Notes: a model not told the origin generated them from the sequence alone. DNA of 64,000 bases from Emiliania huxleyi CCMP1516 (GCF_000372725.1 NW_005200784.1:491760-555759), one strand, 5' to 3'; positions 41,453-53,237 are shown, numbered from the stretch's first letter. Program-made: numbers and translations.

Positions 41453-44131
41453 ATGCAACACCAGCGCGCATTGCCAGGCCCAGAGTGGCCGCCGGGCACC
41501 GTCTCCGCCGCCACGCTACCACTGCCCGCCGCATGTGGCAAGCACACCGCGCTGCGCTGCCATGTCGCTGGAGAGGTGGTGGCTGCCTCGTCAAAGTCCA
41601 AGCGGCTGCTCTTCTTCTCGGTCCGCGAGGCACCCGACGAGAACGGCGGTGGCGGCGGCGTCAACGGCGGCGGCGGTGGCGGTGGCGGCGAGAGTTACGG
41701 CACGAGCGGTGGCGCGAATGGCGGTGCGGCGGCGCCCGCACCTTGGATGTGCCTCGCAAAGGCCGCGGACGGCTTCCTGTCGGCCGAGCAGATTGCGGAG
41801 CTGGCTGCGCGGCTGCAGCGCGGCACCACCATCTGCCTGCTCGCCTACCCCGAGCTGGCGGCGGCGGCGGGAGGAGAGGCGGCGACCGCCGTAGCCGGCG
41901 ATGCAGCCGTGGCGCGAAGGGCTTCCGACGGCCGCGAGATCTGGCGAGGCCGGTCTCGGCTGTGACGTCAAAGGCGCACGTCCGTCACGGCCGCACTCTG
42001 CGCGCAGGTTGCACGTCGTCTCTTACTACGTCGGGAAGGCGCACGGGGCCGTGCTGCAAGAGCCTCTCTCCTCCGCCTGCTCTCTACTGCCGCCGCCCGC
42101 AGCAGCTCCGGGCTGCGGCGCAGGCGAGGAGAGAGGCGGGGGAGGAGGCGACAACGGCGGCGATAGTGGCGGCGGTGGCGACGGCGGAGGTGGCGGAGGC
42201 GGCGGAGGCGGCGGCGGCGAGGGCGGCCGCCGTGCGCAGAAGAAGCTGACGGGCGAGGGCCCGGCCCGCGTGCGGCCAAAGAACGGCGCGCGACACCAGG
42301 TGCTTCACCGCTGCTGCACCTCGGCTGCACCTCGGCTGCACCTCGGCTGCACCTCGGCTGCACCTCACACAGTCGGAGTGCGGGCGCCAGGTGTTTGTCG
42401 GCTGGCTCGTGCGCACTTTTGGGCAGGAGCGGCTGCAGGCGCGGGGTGATGGGTGGGGCTGGGTGGGGAGGGAGGGGTGGGGAGGGAGGGGTGGGGAGGG
42501 AGGGGCGGGAGGATCGACGTGGCGGGCCCCTGTGCTCATCCGCTCCTCTCGGCTCCTCTCGCTTACAGGCGGGAGGTGTGTTGGACGTGGCGGGCGGCGC
42601 CGGCTGCACCGCTTTCGAGCTCACCTTCAGCCGCTCGATCCCGACCACCGTGGTGGACCCGCGGCCAATCAAGGCGAGAGGCGGCCGAGGGGCGGCCGAG
42701 ATGCAGCGCAGTCTGACGCAGCCGAGACGTACAGCCCACGAGATGCAGCGCGAGATGCAGCGCGAGAAGCAGCCGAGCAGCCGCGGCCGACCTATCGACC
42801 GCAGGCGAACGCGCGGCAGCGGCGCGCGCTTCGATGCCGCCGCCGCTACCACGAGTCGCTCGAGCAGCTGCACACCGCCGCCACTGAGGACGGTGGCGCG
42901 TCGGAGGCGCTTGAGGCAGAGGCGGCGGCGGCAGAGGCGGCGGCGGCTGAGGCGGCGGCGGGGACGGCGGCGGCGGCGGGGACGGCGGCGGCGGCGGGGG
43001 CGGCAGAGCTTGCGCCATCGCCGGATGGGGCAGCGGGTTCGCCGGCGGCAGCGGTGGGGTGCACGGTGGCGGGCGGGATCGTCGCCGCCGCCCGCGCAGC
43101 GCCCACATTGGCCGCCGCGCTGTTGCTCGCGGGCGGCGTTGCCGCGGCTGCTGCGAGGACGGTCGTGGGCGGCGGCGGCGGCGGCGGAGATGGCTGCGGC
43201 AGGGGCGGCGGTGGCGAAGCCGACGCTGGTAGCGGCGGCGGTGGCGGTGGTGGCGGGATCGGCGGCGGCGACGATGTGGGTAGCAGTAGCGGTGGTAGCG
43301 GTCACTCCGGCGGCGGCGGGAGCGGCGGCGGCGGCGGCGACGGGTGGGAGGGTTCGGCGGCAGCGGCGCTGGAGGCGCTGGCGGAGGCTGAGGGGATGGC
43401 GGGGCGGGCGATGCTGCCACGGCACCGAGCCCCCGTGCGCGTCGCCGCACAGCTCTCTGCCTACGCGCGCTGACACGTCCTCCACGCGTCGCCGCAGGCA
43501 GCATCTCCGGCTCTTTGACGAAACTTGCACAACGAGCTGGTTGGCGCCGCTCTGGCGGCGCGCGTCGGTCGTGATCGGCGCCCGCAGAGAGCTGAGATCC
43601 CGCCGAGATGAGTCCGAGATGCATCGGAGACGTATCGGGCGGCGCCTCTATCGTGGCTGGCACCCGCCCCACCCGCCCGGCTGGCACCACTCGTGGACGC
43701 GTCCCCGACACGTCCCCTCGACACCGTCCGCAGGCATGCACCCCGACGAGGCGACCGAGCCGATCGTGGACGCGGCGCTCGCCGACGGCAAGCCCTTCGC
43801 CATTCTGCCCTGCTGCGTCTTTCCAAAGGCCGCCCGCCCGGACACGACCCCTCCCACACGTCCCCCTCGACGAATGCCCTGACGCAAGTCCCGCCTTCCC
43901 GCACCCCTTCGCGTGTCCCTGACGCGTCCCCTGCCGCCCCCTCTCCAACAGGCCAACCCGCACCGGAGGACGGCGGTCGGGCTGCCCGTCATCTCGTACG
44001 AGCAGTACCTCGACTACCTGCAGGCCAAGCACCCCGCCATCCGGCGCGCGCGCCTGGCAAAGTTTGAGGGGCGCAACGTGGTGCTCTGGTACGACCCTCT
44101 CGTGCCTTACTGCGAGCCGTGCGAGGAGTGA
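41453..44131 (+). CDS. SAM-dependent methyltransferase-like protein
   Basis: The ATG at 41453 opens MQHQRALPGPEWPPGTVSAA. The Rossmann nucleotide-binding motif is GGVLDVAGGAGCTAFELTFS, followed by an acidic strand end TTVVDPRPIK, as in SAM methyltransferases. Downstream family blocks are HLRLFDETCTTSWLAPLW, GMHPDEATEPIVDAALADGK, PFAILPCCVFPK and LPVISYEQYLDYLQAKHPAI, with LAKFEGRNVVLWYDPL near the end (TGA 44129-44131). I recognise the DVAGG/HPDEATE/PCCVFP pattern as a conserved eukaryotic methyltransferase-like family, substrate unknown. Resolved exons: 42373-42438, 42569-42673, 42805-about 43450, to 43577, 43734-43828, 43952-44131. Introns 42439-42568, 42674-42804, 43578-43733 and 43829-43951 are GC-AG; 42300-42372 is GT-AG. 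The 42805 exon contains about 500 bp of Ala/Gly low complexity. Confidence 0.75.
42300..42372 (+). repeat. intron built almost wholly of CTGCACCTCGG units
   Basis: This 73-bp GT-AG intron of the methyltransferase-like gene is five tandem CTGCACCTCGG units plus short ends. Related CTCGGCT-type arrays occur in introns of other genes in the window. Confidence 0.85.
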
Positions 44132-44288
44132 GATCTGAAAACCACGGTGAAAAAGCGGCCGCTTTTGTATGACGTGTTTAAGAAGCGGAGAGAGCAACTC
44201 TCTCGAGTACACCGCGGTGCGTGTGCACATCCTCCGACCTCCCGCCCACAGAGCTCGCTTCTGACTCGGCACACTTCAGGGGGCAATC

Positions 44289-46562
44289 TCAAGAACCGAG
44301 CAACCTGCCTCCTCCCCCCTCCTCATCCTCCCCCTCCCCGCCAAAGAGGCCCCACTCCACAACCTCGAGCGTCGCGACTAGCTCCGCCAGCGGCGGCGCC
44401 TCAGCCCCACCCGCCGCGACACGGCCATGCAGCGAAAACACGACGTCCGTGTCGCAGCCTGGCAACCTCACGACGACCACCTCCGCATCGCATGCGCCAA
44501 AAACGGCTGCGGTGGCGCTCACCCCTGCGCCGCCCTCCGTTCGCACCTTGTCAGGCAGGACGGTGGCCTCGCCCGCCAGCGGCGGGAGCGCGTCCGCCTG
44601 CGGGGACATGCCGTGGGCGTGTCATGGAACGTGCCATGGACACGAGCCGTCACGCGAGCGCAAGCGCGTCCGCCTCTGCGTCGCGCTCGTCCCTCCGGAG
44701 AATCTCGAGGAGGTGGAAGTGGGGGAGCGCTGCGACCTCCTCCACCTCCGCAGCGAGCTCCAGGATATCGATGAACAGGGCGACCTACTCAAACACGACT
44801 CGAGGTGGGACGCTGCGCACACGGATTGCTCGAAGATGCCCACGATGGTCGCCGGCTGCCGCGCCGCCTCCGGCCGCTCGCCCGCCTCGCCGCGGGGCGC
44901 CACAAAGATCTCCTGGTTGTCGGGCACCTGTTCACGGATGCGTGAGCCTGAAGAGACGCAAGCCTCGCGCGAGAGGAGCCCCTCGACTGTCTTGCCGCGC
45001 CGGCCGCCGCACAATGTCCATGAAGGCCTCAGTGTCGAGCCAACCCTCGGGCACGGCGAGGCGCATCGCGCCGCCAAACAAGTCACGCGGCACCAAGCGG
45101 CGGGGCGGCGCAGCCTCACCGATGCTCAGCCCCTCTCCCGCCAGCTCCTCCGCCAGCGCGGCGACGTCCGGTCCGCCGCTCGAGCCGCTCACCAGCGGGG
45201 ACCTCGGTGGCGAGGGTGCCGGCGACCGCGACGGCGGCGACCGCGGCGGCGGCGGCGAAGGCGGCGGCGAAAGCGGCGGCGACGACGGCGGGGGCGACAC
45301 GTGCGCGCGACGCGGCTGCGCACGGGCGATCTGGTCCGCCGCCTCGCCCGCCGCCCACCGCCCCGCCTCCCCCGCCGCCTCGCCGAGCCGCAGCGACAGC
45401 CACCCTCCGCCCGGCGCGACGAAGAAGTTGTGTAGCTCCTTGAGCAAGCTGCGAGGCAGGTGGGCGGCGGGGTGTGTGCCCTGCAGCAGCGCCACGACGG
45501 CACGCACCTCCTCCTTGCTCGCGCACCGCCGACCGCCCATCGGAGGGGCGGGTCGCCTTAGCCTGGCACACCCCGGCTCGAAGAGAGCGAGCAGCGCCGC
45601 CGCAGCGACAGCCACGGAGCGGTCGTCGCCGCGCTCGCAGCAGATGAGCACGCGCCGGCCCTGAGTGAGGTGGGAGTGGACATACTGCAGCGAGCGAGGC
45701 AGCACCTCCCTCTGCCACCAGTCCTTGCTCGGCTGCGCGCGCTTGCTCTTCCCCGCCCCTTCGTCCGCAACGGGCACGTGCAAGTACGGCAGCGAGGGTG
45801 GTGGCGGAGGCGGCGGAGGCGGGACCGGCGGTGGTGGCGGAGAGAGTGGCGATTGGGGGATGGTCGGTGGCGGCGGCGAGTGCGGCGACGAAGACGGAGC
45901 CGGGCAGCCGATGCCGATGCCGAGGGCCGCCAGCGTCTGTTGGGCCTGACGCTCCATGCGGCGAGTGTAGCCAGCGTCGCCAGCGTCCTCCGCCTCCGCG
46001 CTGCGCCGGCGGCCGACGTGGAGAGCCGCCGGCGCCGGCTCAGCGCTAGCGGCGCGCGAGGAGGGAGCGGTCGCCGCCGCGACGGAGGAGGCCTCGCTGC
46101 CTCGCCTCGCCTCCCTCTCGCCGCCTCGCGGCTCACCTGCGGGGAGAACCTCGCCGTCGCCTCGCACCGGCGCCGCCGGATTCAGCGCAGCGCCGACGTC
46201 GAGGACGGCGTCGGCGAGGCCACCCAGCACCTCCGGCGCGGCGGCGGCGGCGCGGCTCGCGAGGAGGAGCCCGCTCTGCCAGAGGGCGGTCGGGGGTGGG
46301 GGCGGCTCGTCTGGCGCCTCCTCCTGCTCCCTAGCCAACAGCGAAGAGAGCAACTCCTCTGCGGCGGCGTGGTCCCGAGCTGCGCACGCGGCCAGCTCGC
46401 CCCGCCACCGCCACCACTGCTCCGACCGCAGCCCGCGCGCCCAGTTCTCCTCGTCGTCCGCGGCGCCTTGCACGTACGTGTACGAGGACCGCTCTCTCGC
46501 CTGCTGAGGCGAGCAAGCCTCCGACGCGCACACGCAATGCACCCACGCGAACCTCCGCCCCT

Positions 46563-46602
<40 letters not shown>

Positions 46603-47553
46603 GTACGCAGCGACCGCCCCCTCCGTCGCGGCGGCGGCGACGGCGCAGCCCCCGTCCGGAGGAGGGGGCGGACAGAGCCAGCCCGGCCGCAGCGGCGCGT
46701 CCAGCGCGCGCGCGAAGCCGGCGAGGACGGCCGCCATCGCCGGACGCCGTAGCGCCGCCACCCACCCGCCGATCCGCGCCTCGATCTGCGACGCCTCGGA
46801 CGGAGGCACCTGCGGACGCGTCGTGGACGCGTCACAGCAGGCGAAGGGAGGTGTCTTGCAGATGTCCGAGAGGCGTCTCGCAGGTGCGTGTGTGTCGCTC
46901 ACCCACGGCGGCAGGTGCAGGTCCGTGTCCCAGTCCGCGCGGCGGTCGGCGGACAGCTCTGCGCAGGCGCGGTTCACGACGCAGCACCAGATCGGCACCG
47001 TCTTGCTCAGGCTGTCGGGGAACCGCTTCCCGCTCCGCGTCGAGTCGACGACCATCGCGCCGCCGTGCGCAGAGGCGGCAAGAGCGACCTGCGAGGTGAG
47101 GTGCGGCGGTGGCGAAGGGTGGCGGTGGCAAAGGGTGGCGCTGTGGCGAGATTTCCGCGGGCGTGAGCGGTCAGAGGCGGCAGGGACGGTGGTGGAGGGA
47201 GCCGCGAGGCGAGGTGGCGGCGGTGAGGTGGCGAGGTGGCAGCGTGGTGGCGGGTGAGCCAGCAGTTGACGATCCACCTGCATGTTGATGCGGGAGAGCG
47301 AGAAGGCCCAGCCGCCAGCGTGCCCGTCGGTGGACTTGAAGTAGCAATTGCCTGCCGACAACGCTTGATCGACGTACCACACGCCGCAGCGCAGGTTGGC
47401 GAGCAGCGCAGGCTTGCCGAGCGCCGCGTGGGCGCCGGCGACGAAATTGGCGTCGTGGTCGATGGAGCGGAGGTGGGCAATGCGGTCGGCCCGCCGCTCC
47501 TTGTGGAGCGTGCGCAGCACGCGGGAGATCGACAGCGTGGCGTCGTCGAACAT
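44289..47553 (-). CDS. RIT1: RIT1-MOG1 fusion: initiator-tRNA phosphoribosyltransferase joined to Ran-binding Mog1 domain
   Basis: The ATG is at 47553. The N-terminal part is RIT1, which adds 2'-O-ribosyl phosphate to A64 of initiator tRNA: DRIAHLRSIDHDANFVAGAH, LLANLRCGVWYVDQAL, CYFKSTDGHAGGWAFSLSRI, AMVVDSTRSGKRFPDSLSKT and VPIWCCVVNRA. A long Ala-rich middle and the RIT1 phosphatase-fold end (GRRVLICCERGDDRSVAVAA) follow. After an SPPP linker the same frame enters a Mog1/RANGRF domain: RRLVPRDLFGGAMRLAVPEG, DTEAFMDI|VPDNQEIFVAP, TIVGIFEQ, VALFIDILELAAEVEEVAAL, VVVVRLPGCDTDVVFSLHG (stop 44289). Exons: 47278-47553, 46903-47088, 45013-46809, about 44823-44927, 44674-44784, 44289-44597. Introns: 47089-47277, 46810-46902 and 44928-45012 GT-AG; 44598-44673 GC-AG. 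The 38-bp gap at 44785-44822 is the weak junction. No stop, promoter gap or Met separates the two halves. Confidence 0.85.
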
Positions 47554-47964
47554 CGTACTAAAAAAATAACCCCGCGCACGCAGCGGAGCAGGGAAAAGGA
47601 CCGCCGCAAGCGGCGTGGCGTGGGGCGGTTGAGCATCCCTCCGGGGGCCCCTCTGCGCCGGGGAGGCGTTGTTGGAGGCTAGGACGCAAGCGTCCGTCGC
47701 CCTTTTCAAACTCGGGGCCCACTCCGCTACGGCCTACGCTCCGACCCGAATTTGGAGGGCCTAAAAGTTTAAGGTGTTGCTGCGCAAAAGGGGTCGGACA
47801 CAGGGCGCAGCTCATGCTAAGAGCCAGAAAGAAGGGGAGCTAGAGAGAACGACTATACCCTGTCCCGTTATTGCGTACACCAGCACCACTTTTTAGCTCT
47901 CTCTCTCCTGTCCTCACTCAGGGGGGTCACAACTACCGAGTCCCTCGACTAGCTGCCACGTTGC

Positions 47965-48140
47965 CGACCGAGAGCGGATCTCCTCCTGCTCCGCAAGGAG
48001 GGTGGCCAAGGCTAAAGCCTTGCCGGAGCCGCCGGGCGCGTTGACGACTTGGAGAAGGTCGCCCTTCTACTTGTACTTGTAGAGATGCTCGAGGGGGTGC
48101 TTTGTGGGGCGGTGCGCAGCCAGGCCAGCAGTGAGGGGAG
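47965..48140 (-). pseudogene. fragment of a P-loop helicase-like protein
   Basis: The minus strand shows LLQVVNAPGGSGKALALATL with a Walker A-like P-loop, next to HLYKYK and AEQEEI. This resembles the start of the motor domain of Pif1-type or other SF1 helicases. The frame is broken and no further helicase motifs follow, so this is a relic, either of a host gene or of a helicase-bearing mobile element. Confidence 0.4.
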
Positions 48141-48844
48141 GCGCACCCTCACTCTCCTCGGTTGCAGAGCTCGTCGGAGGCTGCGGCACGACGGGAGGGT
48201 CGCGATAGCAGTCCTCGGGCGAGCCGACGCGCATGTCCAACCAGCGCTGGGACTCGTTGTGACGGCAGACGCCGGCTGCCTCTCACACCGCTTCTGCAGC
48301 GTCCTTCTTTGCCCGGTGCATGGGCTCCGATTCCGCAGCGTGTCGTCCCCAGCGGCGGTGCTGCGCGGGAGGCGGCCGCGGGCACGCTGGGCTCGGATCA
48401 GCGGCTTTCCCTCAGTTGCTCCCAAAGCACGAAAGCACGGATTTGGCGGACGTTCTTGGCTTCAATTTTAGAGAGATTTTTATTAACCAACAAGAAATCA
48501 CGACTCTCACAGTTTTACGGATGTGTTCGCACCAGCTGAAGGCTTGCCCGGCGCACATCACGCAGTTCGTGCACGGTATTCGGATTTTGCTATTTGCTCG
48601 TGTGGGGGTATATTGCAGATTTGTCAATGGTACCGCGTCTGCGACGCGGGCGCCTTGCGAGCAGAGCCCTTAGGACACCCTTTATATCTTGCGCGGTCAA
48701 AAAAGCTACACTCACACGGTCTATTGCAGAGACAAGGAGGGCCTACAGCACACACACCAAGAGTACATGTGCTGCACTGGACATCAGAGGGCCAAGGGTT
48801 GGATCAAGCAGTGGGAAGGTCGAGGTGACGGTGCGAGCAGAGAC

Positions 48845-49080
48845 CTACACCTCCACGCGCTCCTCCCACTTGATCGCAGGAGCAGCCGCAGGTGCCGCAG
48901 CCTTGTGCTGCCAGAAGTTCTCGAGCCGGCGCGCGCGGCTGGCCTTGCCGCCGCGCGCACGCCGCTTTGGCGCCGCGGGAGCAATCTTGTTGCTCACCGT
49001 CAGCACGCCGCACGCCTCCTCAGAGGCCTTGCCCACCTCTCCAGATGTTGCGTCTTGCGAGGACGCCACCTTAGCAGCAG
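48845..49080 (-). CDS. possible terminal exon, basic protein of unknown type
   Basis: The reading frame SEEACGVLTVSNKIAPAAPK, then RRARGGKASRARRLENFWQH, ending AIKWEERVEV and stop, has a balanced composition unlike the noise around it. No start and no upstream exon was identified. Confidence 0.3.
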
Positions 49081-50213
49081 TACTCCCGTGACGAAAAACG
49101 ACCAGCGCACCGGGCGCCTGCCCGAGAATACGCGAGTTCGAAAACCGTAGGAGGCATCTAGAGCAAAATTGAGCCCGCTCAGATGTAGAAAATATATTCT
49201 ACGGTCAACCTGCCGATTTCGAACCGGAGGCCACTCGATCGACGAGGGGTCATCGGCCGACGTCAGCAGAATAGGTCGAACGTTCGAGCGGCGGCCCATA
49301 CCCGTAGAACATTCCCTCAGAAGACAAAGAAAGTCGTCGCACCCCCATCCTTGCGCAGTGTCCCCCGCTATGTGCCGCCGTAATCGGGGCACGCTATCCT
49401 GTGCAGTCAGGGCAAGCGGGGGCGAGGGGCAGTCCCATCTCTCCTGTGTACGGGTGGGTTCTGTCTCCAGTCTCGGAGGGGGGCAAGAAGGTAAGAATAT
49501 CTTATTTTTTGCGAGGACGCCACCCGGCATGGCCGGTCCTGTCGTGGCGTGGAGCCTTGATGACGCTGCGACCGCGCGTGCAAGCACACGAGCCCAGGAT
49601 CGTGCGTGAGCACGCTCGCAAGGCGGACGGTATGGCAAGGCCAGCTCCGTGGCCGTGGGCTCAGCGAAGAGTACACCCATTCAAGGCACAAGGGTCCAAA
49701 ACACCGAAAATTTGCTAACAGGCGCGGCCGCCGCCGCAGTCAAATTCTATTGTGTGTCCTCGACCCAGCCCTAAATAAATAAATAAACAAAGTGTAGTGG
49801 AAAATCCAAAATCCAAATCGCAAATATAGAAATCCAAACACACACAGCCACGTGGAATAGGAGAGCAGGAGGTGAAAGGAGGTCAACAAGTTTTCCAAGG
49901 ACGCACGAGCGAGAAGCACAGCAGAGCAGACAGATGACGATCACCACCCAGCGCACGACCGCCATGCGCCAACTCTCCGGCGCAGGCCGCGAAGAACCGA
50001 GTCCGGGGGCCGACGGTCGCGGCGCGCCGGCGCGGCGCAGTGGACGCAGAATAAAAACTGACACCTCTCTACTGTGAGATGGGTAAAAAGGCGGAACAGG
50101 TCCGACCCAGCCCTAGCTTGGGATGTCCGTTTTATTTATTTATTCAAATTCACTTTCTTTGGCGGCGGGCAAGGGATTTCAGGCTTTAGACAATATTCAA
50201 ACGCGAGATGCCT

Positions 50214-50520
50214 TGATGCATAATACGGATACGTAATGGCTAATGCGTAGTCCATAGCCCTCCCACGTGCAGGCGCCGCTGAGTGATGCATAATACGGAT
50301 ACGTAATGCGTAGTCCATAGCCCTCTCCGGCGGGCTTTCGGCGCTTGATGCATAATACGGATACGTAATGCGTAGTCCATAGCCCTCTCCGGCGGGCTTT
50401 CGGCGCTTGATACATAATACGGATACGTAATGCGTAGTCCACATAGCCCTCCCACGTGCAGGCGCCGCTGAGTGATGCATAATACGGATACGTAATGCAT
50501 AGCTCATAGCGCCAATGCGA
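50214..50520 (+). repeat. satellite of about 62-70-bp units in an A-B-B-A pattern
   Basis: Five copies of GATGCATAATACGGATACGT begin near 50214, 50285, 50347, 50409 and 50474. Spacers between them are of two kinds: A (CCCTCCCACGTGCAGGCGCC) and B (CCCTCTCCGGCGGGCTTTCG), in the order A, B, B, A. The shared core GCATAATACGGATACGTAATGC is a partial palindrome. Frames through it stay open by chance of period. Confidence 0.92.
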
Positions 50521-50559
50521 CATCGGCAGCGCTGTTTGCTGAGACATAAAGGCGAAAAC

Positions 50560-52129
50560 ATCGTACGTATTGCATAAGACACGCTATGGACTATGCATTC
50601 GCGCGACGTCTAACCCTGCCAATGCATAGGTAGGACACACGGGTGCATATAGGGCCGGTACGTATACATAGCAGTACGGCCCACGTCTCTCGTTTCCCCC
50701 CCTAGAATACGCCTGTGGTGCGCCCCGTGTGGCACCCCGACCTGTTGTCTCACCCTGGCCCCCAAGATCGTTTTGGTCGTCACGTTGTGACCCCCGACGT
50801 CGTCAAATGTCGCTCGCCTGTCCTTCCCCCCGTTCTCGTCTGGTAATCTCATCTTATTATCCCACGCATCGATGCTTTAGGCTGGCTACAGCCACTTCGC
50901 TCCACAACCGTCCCGCCACCCCTGCCGTGTGCGTTCCCGGCCTCACCGTCTTTCGATATTGCTCGCACACCCACTCGTGCGCGCTCTTACACATGTGTCC
51001 GTACGTCCGTCGGTCCACTATCTCCCTCTTCTCTGTGTTCCCTGCCGCCTCCCTTCGCACCGTGTACATGCATGGCCGCGTGTCAGACCTGCTCCCCGAG
51101 TGCAGCGCAGCAAACTTTTTTACCGCCCAATAAAAGAAACCGAAGTTACTCGCTTAGTGTGGGTAAACCATAGTAGCGTATACGCTACTATGAACAGAGA
51201 AACCCATAAGGATCGCCTGCAGTCCACGACGAGCCAGCCTGCTGCCGGCTCGCACGGCAGCCTCTTCCTCTCGACCAGCCTCAACTTCCATACAGTCAAC
51301 ATTTTGTCGCTGCGTGCTCGTGGCGAGCTGTGGCGGCGGTCGAAGTTGGCCCAGATTCGACGACGAGCGCCGGACGATAGTAGTGTCTCTGTTCGCCCTG
51401 TGCATGTCAGGCCAGGCTGCAGCAGGGCACTACCATCGTGCTGCCCTGCTGCAGCCTGACTTTGCCCACTGTGCACAGCCGCCAGAGCATCACCACCGCC
51501 CGGCATCGTGTCACGGCGAGCTTCTTCTGCGCCCGCTCGCGAGGCTCTCGCGCTGGTACACTTTGGCCATCTGCTGCTCGCGTTCGGCGAGCTCTTCTCC
51601 GCACTCCTGCCACGGTGCCGTCACCACACACCTTCTGGCCGGCCTGAGCCGCGCGGACTCGCCGGCGGGGGCAACGTGTCGACCTCTCTCTCTGGTGCAC
51701 CACGGGCCGCGACGGCCTGCTAGCAGCCGGCGCGAGGAGGCAGTGTGCCGGCACAGTCGAGCCGGAGCATCGGGTTCTTGATGCTTGTGGGGTCAAGTTT
51801 GACCTTATGTGGCATAATATGCAACAATAAGGCTATGCTGTCTCCCGGCTTTTTGAGATATGATCCCTCAAAGTCGAATTATGGTTTACTGGTGACCATA
51901 GTAGCGTCTGTCCTGTTTGCGTTTCTTCACACGAATACTTTAAAGTCTCGACAATCGCTAAGCTGCTTATGTGGCACCGCAGCGGCTCCCTTGGGGATGC
52001 CTGAGGCCACCCCAACCACTCACCAAGCCTTACGTGGACGAATTCAAACCTACTTTTATGGTTTACCTACATTTAGGGAGTACGTCGCCAGGCTCTTCCC
52101 ACCCGCCGTCTCCCTCGCCGCCCGCACCG
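50560..52129. other. intergenic with two perfect or near-perfect palindromes
   Basis: It contains a 24-bp perfect palindrome at 51168-51191 and a 17-bp-stem hairpin at 51414-51460. The 51745-52080 part is lower in GC and has an open frame (MLVGSSLTLCGIICNNKAML...) that runs toward the F-box gene in the same frame. It has no family resemblance and is not called. Confidence 0.45.
51168..51191. repeat. 24-bp perfect palindrome
   Basis: CATAGTAGCG TATA CGCTACTATG reads identically on both strands. CCATAGTAGCG recurs once at 51896-51906. Confidence 0.9.
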
Positions 52130-53237
52130 ATGGCGTCCCACCGCATCGGCGCGCGCGTCGCGGGCCTCTCGCCAGCGCAGCTGTGCGCCATCATCGAGGC
52201 GCAGGCGGACGCGAGCGACGCCGCGCTGCGCGTGGCGGAGGAGCACGCCGCACGGCTCGTGGAGCAGCCCGAGTGGGTGCTCTCCGAGGTCCTCCTCTCG
52301 CCGGACCTCGCCCCGCACATCCTCGCCCAGCTGCCGACCAAGGCGCACGCCGTCAAGGGGACGTGCCGCGCGTGGCGCCGCGGCTGGAAGGAGACGCTGA
52401 AGAAGCGCGAGAGGCCGCGCCTGTTCGTGTTCGGCGGCCAAGACAGCGAGCGTGGGACTGTCAACTCGATTGAGAGGTACGACCCGTCAACGAATGCGTG
52501 GGAGGAGGAGGCTGTGGTGCCGATGTCTACAGCACGAACGCATGTCCGCACGGCGGTGCTCGATGGCAAGCTCTACGCGGTGGGCGGCGAGAGTGAGGCC
52601 GGCGACGTAACTTCCAACCTGGTGGAGCGGTACGACTTGGCTGCGAACGCGTGGGAGGAGGTGGCGCCGATGGCGGTCGAGCGGATTGCTCTCGCCGCGG
52701 CGGTGCTAGACGGCAAGCTGTACGCTGTGGGAGGCTTCAACGACGACGACGAAATCCTCAGCTGACGCGTGGGAGGCGGTGGTGCCAATGGCGGCGGAGC
52801 GGGACTATCACGCCGTGGCGGTGCTCGACGGCAAGCTTTACGCTGTGGGCGGGTACGGCCTCAGCTCGGTGGAGCGGTACGACCCGGCGTTGGATGCGTG
52901 GGAGGCGGCGGCTCCGATGGCGGAGGCGCGGTATGATCACGCTGTGGCGGTGCTCGACGGCAAGCTGTACGCTCTGGGCGGCTACAACGACGGCCTCCTC
53001 AGCTCGGTGGAGCGGTACGACCCGGCTGCCAACGCGTGGGAGGCGGTGGCGCCGATGGCGACGGCGCGGAGCGGTCTCGCCGTGGCCGTGCTCGACGGCA
53101 GGTTGTACGCTGTGGGCGGGTACGGCGAGAACGAGGCCCTCTGCTCGCTTGTGCGATACGATCCCGTGACGAACGCGTGGGAGGCGGCTGCGCCGTTGAC
53201 GACCGCACGGTCTTTTCATGGCATCACCGTGGCGTAG
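52130..53237 (+). pseudogene. F-box/kelch-repeat protein gene, interrupted in the propeller
   Basis: The ATG at 52130 gives an N-terminal helical region and an F-box-like segment (SPDLAPHILAQLPTKAHAVK, GTCRAWRRGWKETL). Kelch repeats of about 50 residues follow (LFVFGGQDSERG, ERYDPSTNAWEEE, AVLDGKLYAVGG). In the third repeat the sequence goes from FNDDDEILS directly to a TGA at 52762-52764 and then DAWEAVVPMAAERDYHAVAV in another frame. Roughly 25-30 bases (the SVERYDPAA part) are missing relative to sibling repeats. Four more intact kelch units follow to the stop at 53235-53237. F-box/kelch proteins usually act as SCF ubiquitin-ligase adaptors. Either the gene is recently disabled, or a short protein of about 211 residues is made. 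Confidence 0.75.

Larger units (their letters stand above)
47554..50213. other. intergenic with gene relics
   Basis: Contains the helicase fragment and a possible terminal exon listed separately. Otherwise there are open frames on both strands without family signal, and an A/T-rich AAATAAATAAATAAACAAA stretch at 49770-49800. Part of 50060-50120 (GACACCTCT...GAGATGGGTAA...GAACAGGTCC) matches 57252-57300, so it is another dispersed repeat. Confidence 0.45.

Noticed and set aside
42563-44272. Long minus-strand ORF of 569 codons
   Set aside because: It is antisense to the methyltransferase-like gene, Arg/Pro-rich, and arises from GC-rich codon bias. The plus strand carries the conserved motifs.
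50214-50520. CRISPR-like or coding repeat array
   Set aside because: Spacers are of only two types and also repeated. Frames are open on both strands because of the period and composition, so this is a satellite.
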